Positions 7,169-10,577 of a stretch of DNA of 10,577 nt are shown piece after piece. The stretch covers positions 1 to 10,577 of the forward strand of contig NZ_JAKIUR010000071.1 in assembly GCF_021647475.1 (NCBI RefSeq), given 5' to 3'. The translations under genes were made by a program, and so were the position numbers. Within the stretch, counting starts at the first letter, position 1, and each line of letters begins with the position of its first letter. The stretch is from Lutibacter sp. GTDB lineage: Bacteria > Bacteroidota > Bacteroidia > Flavobacteriales > Flavobacteriaceae. Under the pieces are notes generated by a model. It ran no database searches, had not been told where the DNA came from, and saw only the letters and a list, made by a program, of their open reading frames with translations.

Positions 7169-7181
7169 TAAAACGTTATCG
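7169..7181. promoter_or_regulatory. Operator-like motif upstream of pckA (site 2)
   Basis: TAAAACGTTATCG matches site 1 at 10 of 13 positions in the same orientation, and its central CG is 71 bp downstream of that of site 1. It is less palindromic. It lies about 33 bases before the candidate -33 box of pckA, a suitable place for regulation. Confidence 0.3.
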
Positions 7182-7213
7182 TAGATTGTTGGTAAAAATG
7201 ACTTTCGTCACAA

Positions 7214-7242
7214 TTGTTACAAGATATAATTTTGTAAATTTG
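7214..7242 (+). promoter_or_regulatory. pckA promoter with tandem -7 elements
   Basis: TAAATTTG (7235-7242) fits the Bacteroidota -7 consensus TAnnTTTG and has TTG (7214-7216) 18 bases upstream as a -33 box. Directly before it, TAATTTTG (7227-7234) is a second exact TAnnTTTG match, with a weaker TTTC (7203-7206) 20 bases upstream. Transcription would start near 7249 or 7241, giving a leader of roughly 38-46 bases. Confidence 0.55.
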
Positions 7243-7286
7243 TAATGGATTTAAATTAAAGTTCATAACAGTAAAATTTATTTAAT

Positions 7287-8891
7287 ATGAAAAATGTTAA
7301 AAATAAAATTATCCAAGATTTAAAGGTATTGGGAATTGTAGGAAATGAAAAAGTAATGTACAACCAAACTTACGAAGAATTATATAAATCTGAAATAGCA
7401 CATCACCGTACGGGATTTGATAAAGCACAGAAAACTAAAACAGGTGCTGTTGCAGTAAAAACAGGTGTTTTTACAGGTCGTTCTCCTAAAGATAGGTACA
7501 TTGTAAAAGATAGTGTATCTGAAAATACTATTAACTGGAATAGTGTAAATACACCAACATCTAATGAAGTTTACCAAGATTTAAAAGAATTAGTGATTAA
7601 TGAACTTTCAAGTTCAAAAAAATTATATGTTGTAGATGCCTTTTGTGGATCAAATGCCGATACTCGTTTAAAAGTCCGTTTTGTATTGGAAGTCGCTTGG
7701 CAAGCACATTTTGTAACCAATATGTTTATCAGACCTTCTTTATATGAATTAGAAAATTTTGGAGAACCTGATTTTTTAGTTTTAGCTGGTTCAAAAGTTG
7801 TGAATCCTAATTGGAAAAAACAAGGCTTAAATTCTGAAAACTTTGTGATGTTCAATTTAACTGAAAAAATTCAAATAATTGGTGGTACTTGGTATGGTGG
7901 TGAAATGAAAAAAGGAATGTTTTCAATGATGAACTATTATTTGCCATTAAAAGGAATTGCTGCAATGCATTGTTCAGCAAACGTTGGTGAAAAAGGGGAT
8001 GTTGCAATATTTTTTGGGTTATCTGGAACAGGTAAAACAACTTTATCTGCAGATCCAAAACGATACTTGATTGGAGATGATGAACACGGATGGGATAATA
8101 ATGGTATTTTTAATTTTGAAGGAGGTTGTTATGCAAAAGTAATTGATTTAAGTGAAGAAAATGAGCCTGATATTTGGAGAGCAATTAGAAGAGATGCACT
8201 ACTGGAAAATGTGGCAGTTGATGAACATGGAAAAATAGATTATAGTGATAATTCAATTACAGAAAATACAAGAGTTTCTTACCCAATTTATTACATTAAT
8301 AAAATTGTATTACCTTCAAAAGCTGGTCACGCAAAAAAAATTATATACTTATCTGCTGATGCATTTGGAGTCTTACCTCCAGTTTCTATTTTAGATGATG
8401 CTCAAGCTCAATATCATTTTTTGTGTGGTTTTACCTCTAAATTAGCAGGTACTGAAAGAGGAATTACGGAACCAGTACCATCATTTTCTCCTGCTTTTGG
8501 AGAGGCTTTTTTAACCTTGCACCCAACCATGTATTCAAAAACATTGGCTAAAAAAATGAAGGAACACCATGCAAAAGCTTATTTGGTAAATACAGGATGG
8601 AACGGGACAGGTAAAAGAATTTCATTAAAAGATACTCGTGCAATTATTGATGCAATTATTGATGGTTCTATTGATAAAGCTGGAACGGTTAAAATTCCTT
8701 ATTTGAATTTGACAGCACCAAAATCATTAGAAAAAGTGAGTGATATTTTAGATCCAAGAAAAACATATAGTGATGCAAAAGAATGGGAAGAAAAAGCTAA
8801 AAAATTAGCAGCCTTATATATCAAAAATTTTGAAAAATATTGTGATAATGAAGAAGGTAAAGCATTAATTGCTGCTGGGCCTCAATTATAA
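7287..8891 (+). CDS. pckA: Phosphoenolpyruvate carboxykinase (ATP)
   Basis: This 534-residue cytosolic enzyme converts oxaloacetate + ATP to PEP + CO2 + ADP, the entry step of gluconeogenesis (EC 4.1.1.49). It carries FTGRSPKDRY (residues 62-71, oxaloacetate/PEP-binding Arg), a metal-ligand His in MHCSAN (His228), the ATP P-loop GLSGTGKTTLS (244-254, Lys250), the second kinase motif LIGDDEHGW (261-269) and FEGGCYAK (277-284). The P-loop form and length (E. coli Pck is 540) identify the ATP- rather than GTP-dependent class. The ATG at 7287 sits in an A-rich context without a strong Shine-Dalgarno, as is usual in this phylum. It appears monocistronic, with its own promoter region upstream and an intrinsic terminator at 9020-9042. 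Operator-like motifs upstream suggest carbon-source control, but the regulator is not known. Confidence 0.97.
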   Translation: MKNVKNKIIQDLKVLGIVGNEKVMYNQTYEELYKSEIAHHRTGFDKAQKTKTGAVAVKTGVFTGRSPKDRYIVKDSVSENTINWNSVNTPTSNEVYQDLKELVINELSSSKKLYVVDAFCGSNADTRLKVRFVLEVAWQAHFVTNMFIRPSLYELENFGEPDFLVLAGSKVVNPNWKKQGLNSENFVMFNLTEKIQIIGGTWYGGEMKKGMFSMMNYYLPLKGIAAMHCSANVGEKGDVAIFFGLSGTGKTTLSADPKRYLIGDDEHGWDNNGIFNFEGGCYAKVIDLSEENEPDIWRAIRRDALLENVAVDEHGKIDYSDNSITENTRVSYPIYYINKIVLPSKAGHAKKIIYLSADAFGVLPPVSILDDAQAQYHFLCGFTSKLAGTERGITEPVPSFSPAFGEAFLTLHPTMYSKTLAKKMKEHHAKAYLVNTGWNGTGKRISLKDTRAIIDAIIDGSIDKAGTVKIPYLNLTAPKSLEKVSDILDPRKTYSDAKEWEEKAKKLAALYIKNFEKYCDNEEGKALIAAGPQL

Positions 8892-8906
8892 TTTAGTATT
8901 TTTATA

Positions 8907-9015
8907 TTAAACTTAACCCGTTGTGCATTATGATAAAATTTCGTCAATTCAGGCAGGCTCGAACTGACGTAACAGTAAGTTTAAAAAGTTAAAATGCACA
9001 ACGAGTTAAACTTAA
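8907..9015. mobile_element. MITE-like element: 89-bp core with 13-bp terminal inverted repeats and 10-bp direct repeats
   Basis: TTAAACTTAA occurs as a perfect direct repeat at 8907-8916 and 9006-9015, bounding an 89-bp core (8917-9005). The core ends are CCCGTTGTGCATT (8917-8929) and AATGCACAACGAG (8993-9005), inverted repeats agreeing at 12 of 13 positions. Counting the quasi-palindromic direct repeats, the arms extend to 26 bp (8904-8929 with 8993-9018, 23 paired). There is no coding capacity. The layout is that of a small non-autonomous transposable element with target-site duplication, but mobility is inferred from structure alone. Confidence 0.5.
8942..8969. repeat. Inner palindrome sharing ends and core with the 6968-7012 element
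   Basis: CGTCAATTC (8942-8950) pairs with GAACTGACG (8961-8969) at 8 of 9 positions, around a loop containing CAGGCAGG (8950-8957). CGTCA/TGACG ends and a CAGGCAGG core also define the palindrome upstream of pckA, so the two look like variants of one dispersed repeat family. This copy is nested inside the MITE-like element. Confidence 0.5.
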
Positions 9016-9019
9016 TATT

Positions 9020-9042
9020 AACCTCCCATTTGGGAGGTTTTT
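9020..9042 (+). terminator. Rho-independent terminator of pckA
   Basis: AACCTCCC (9020-9027) and GGGAGGTT (9032-9039) form a perfect 8-bp stem with loop ATTT, followed by TTT so that the T-run is TTTTT at 9038-9042. This is a standard intrinsic terminator for plus-strand transcripts, 128 bases beyond the pckA stop codon. It ends 53 bases before the nhaA start. Confidence 0.85.
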
Positions 9043-9095
9043 CGTATTAAAAATTAAAATTATTGTATATTTCGCAGATATTAAAAAATGACTAA

Positions 9096-10403
9096 ATGAA
9101 ACGTATTAGTAATTCATTAAAAAGTTTTATAAAATTAGAAACCGCTTCAAGTATTATCCTTTTTGCCTGTTCTATTTTGGCTATTATTTGGGCGAATTCA
9201 TCTTTTGGTTATATATATGAAGCGTTATGGAATCATAAGTTTACTATTGGTTTTGCAGATTCAAGTTTTTATTTATCAAAACCTTTAATATTATGGATTA
9301 ATGATGGTTTAATGGCAATTTTCTTTTTTGTTATTGGATTAGAAGTAAAGCGAGAAATCTTGGTTGGTGAATTAACAACTTTGCGAAAAGCATCGCTTCC
9401 TATTTTTGCAGCTATTGGCGGAATGTTGTTTCCTGTAATCATATTTTTAATTCTTAACAATGGAAAAATTGGAAGTGAAGGTTGGGGAATACCAATGGCT
9501 ACTGATATTGCTTTTACTCTGGGTATTTTAAAATTATTAGGTAAACGTGTTCCTTTAGGATTAAAAATATTTTTAACAGCATTTGCAATTGTTGATGATA
9601 TAGGAGCAGTTTTAGTAATTGCTATTTTTTATAGTGCAAATATTCAATGGGAATTAGTAGGTTATGCTATGTTAATTTTTAGTGTATTAATATTTTTAAG
9701 TTATAAAGAAATATATTCTAAATATTTTTATTTTATTATGGGTTTTGTAGTTTGGTTACTGTTTTTAAAATCAGGAATTCATCCTACTATTGCAGGAATT
9801 TTAATGGCATTTACTATTCCAATAAATAGAAAAGTAGATTTTAAAGAATACCTAAAAGTAATAACAAAAAAACTTAGTTTTTTCAAAGAAGAAAGTTCAC
9901 ATAAGAGTAAACTAATGAGTAAGAATCAATTACATGCAGTTGATTCTATCGAAAAAATTACTCAAAAAGTGCATTCTCCACTTCAGCATTTAGAGAGTAC
10001 GTTACATGGTTGGGTGTCCTATATTATTATGCCAATTTTTGCTTTGGCAAATGCAGGAGTAGTGTTGAGCCTAAATGGATTGGAAAATACAAGTCATATT
10101 ACTATGAATATTGCGTTAGCCTTGGTATTAGGAAATACTATTGGCATTATGTTTTTCTCTTTGATAGCAGTAAAACTAAAACTAGCAGATTTACCAAAAG
10201 GAGTTAATAATTTACAATTATTAGGTGTAAGTATCTTAGGCGGGCTAGGATTTACGATGTCTTTATTTATAGTTAATTTGGCATATACTAATGATAGTTT
10301 AATAGCTGCATCAAAAATGGGAGTAATTTTGGGATCTTTAATTGCTGGCATTTTAGGCTATCTCGTCTTACGATTTAGTTTAAAATCAAAGAAAATAACT
10401 TAG
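9096..10403 (+). CDS. nhaA: Na+/H+ antiporter NhaA
   Basis: This 435-residue inner-membrane antiporter exchanges cytoplasmic Na+ (or Li+) for periplasmic H+ to keep pH and sodium balance. It has the expected 11-12 membrane segments. The N-terminal helix starts SIILFACSILAIIWANS, followed by INDGLMAIFFFVIGLEVKRE (residues 69-87), PMATDIAFTLG (133-143, Asp136) and AIVDDIGAVLVIAIFY (164-179). Asp167 and Asp168 correspond to the essential Asp163/Asp164 pair of E. coli NhaA. Later landmarks are GIHPTIAGILMAFTIP, ALANAGV and LGGLGFTMSLFI. A charged cytoplasmic stretch of about 50 residues before the HGWVSYIIMPIFALANAGV helix makes it longer than the 388-residue E. coli protein, as in other Bacteroidota homologues. 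The pckA terminator separates it from pckA. A weak TATATTTC (9066-9073) is the only nearby -7-like sequence. Confidence 0.95.
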   Translation: MKRISNSLKSFIKLETASSIILFACSILAIIWANSSFGYIYEALWNHKFTIGFADSSFYLSKPLILWINDGLMAIFFFVIGLEVKREILVGELTTLRKASLPIFAAIGGMLFPVIIFLILNNGKIGSEGWGIPMATDIAFTLGILKLLGKRVPLGLKIFLTAFAIVDDIGAVLVIAIFYSANIQWELVGYAMLIFSVLIFLSYKEIYSKYFYFIMGFVVWLLFLKSGIHPTIAGILMAFTIPINRKVDFKEYLKVITKKLSFFKEESSHKSKLMSKNQLHAVDSIEKITQKVHSPLQHLESTLHGWVSYIIMPIFALANAGVVLSLNGLENTSHITMNIALALVLGNTIGIMFFSLIAVKLKLADLPKGVNNLQLLGVSILGGLGFTMSLFIVNLAYTNDSLIAASKMGVILGSLIAGILGYLVLRFSLKSKKIT

Positions 10404-10577
10404 TAAAAATGTTGCTTGTATTTATATTCCACAAATTTAAAATAGTTATCTAGTCGAACCTATTTTATTACAAGAAGATAGTTTTAATAGTGTTTTTAGT
10501 TGTTTTTATTACCAAAATAGGGTTCAAAAAAGACCAGTTTTTAGTATCTTGGTGCATAAAACCTTGTCAAATGCGTT
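10404..10577. other. Intergenic tail after nhaA with a distant inverted repeat
   Basis: No gene or clear terminator is seen. GAACCTATTTT (10456-10466) and AAAATAGGGTTC (10514-10525) are inverted repeats differing by one extra base, 47 bases apart, so a transcript could form an 11-bp stem with a bulge. Two TTTTTAGT copies (10494-10501 and 10538-10545) lie nearby. It could be a leader for a gene beyond the right edge or a degraded repeat. Confidence 0.3.

Larger units (their letters stand above)
6930..7286. other. 357-base intergenic region between the DUF423 gene and pckA
   Basis: No gene is seen. In order, the stretch holds the palindrome at 6968-7012; a weak AT-rich hairpin (TTATTT, TATT loop, AAATAA; 7080-7095); a CG-centred near-palindrome at 7097-7110; a related motif at 7169-7181; and the pckA promoter region around 7214-7242. 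The layout suggests that everything after about 7090 serves pckA control. Confidence 0.7.

Noticed and set aside
7380..8058. Minus-strand ORFs of 65-94 residues inside pckA
   Set aside because: They lie opposite a complete, strongly conserved pckA frame and show no recognisable domains; they are frame shadows.
9066..9073. nhaA promoter at TATATTTC
   Set aside because: The final G of TAnnTTTG is missing and no -33 box stands at proper spacing, so it is too weak to list as a feature.
10521..10577. Minus-strand frame at the right edge (ending KTGLF) as the C-terminus of a neighbouring gene
   Set aside because: Only about 17 codons are visible with no recognisable motif; it cannot be told from chance.

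Overview
The window is AT-rich DNA with the look of a marine or environmental Flavobacteriaceae (Bacteroidota) chromosome. The signs are strong A/T codon bias, start codons preceded by A-rich stretches rather than clear Shine-Dalgarno boxes, Bacteroidota-type TAnnTTTG -7 promoter elements, a C-terminal piece of an OMP_b-brl_3-like outer-membrane barrel protein, and flavobacterial-looking versions of pckA, a saccharopine dehydrogenase and nhaA. No rRNA, tRNA or CRISPR array was seen.

Left part (1-963): accessory, decaying DNA. The window opens inside an IS1595-type insertion sequence whose transposase reads off the left edge. A perfect 9-bp hairpin covers the transposase start codon. Next to it is the C-terminal remnant of an outer-membrane beta-barrel (TonB-dependent-receptor-like) gene, cut at its 5' side next to the IS and carrying a one-base frameshift near its end. 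After it come a doubtful 29-residue ORF and an 83-residue protein that resembles small immunity-type proteins.

Middle (1098-6929): trmN6 (tRNA1(Val) A37 N6-methyltransferase) meets a minus-strand group tail to tail with one base between the stop codons. In transcription order that group is a DUF2007-like small protein, a saccharopine dehydrogenase-family enzyme with its own candidate promoter, a GT-C-type membrane glycosyltransferase, and an FAD-dependent amine-oxidase/UGM-like oxidoreductase. The last two overlap by 11 nt and were probably a polyisoprenyl-linked sugar or envelope glycan module. The oxidoreductase has a single in-frame TAA at codon 203 and is read here as a pseudogene. A plus-strand DUF423 membrane protein is divergent from the DUF2007 gene.

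Right part (6930-10577): core metabolism and ion transport. pckA (ATP-dependent PEP carboxykinase, gluconeogenesis) has a well-formed upstream region with two related CG-centred operator-like motifs 71 bp apart and two tandem -7 elements. It is flanked by two different palindromic intergenic elements that share CGTCA/TGACG ends and a CAGGCAGG core. The downstream one is nested inside a MITE-like unit (13-bp terminal inverted repeats, 10-bp direct repeats) lying between the pckA stop codon and its rho-independent terminator. nhaA (Na+/H+ antiporter) follows, and then about 170 bases without a recognisable gene.

No clearly new multi-gene system is visible. The most useful leads are the nested repeat element behind pckA, the paired operator-like motifs in front of it, the nonsense-interrupted oxidoreductase, and the hairpin at the IS transposase start.
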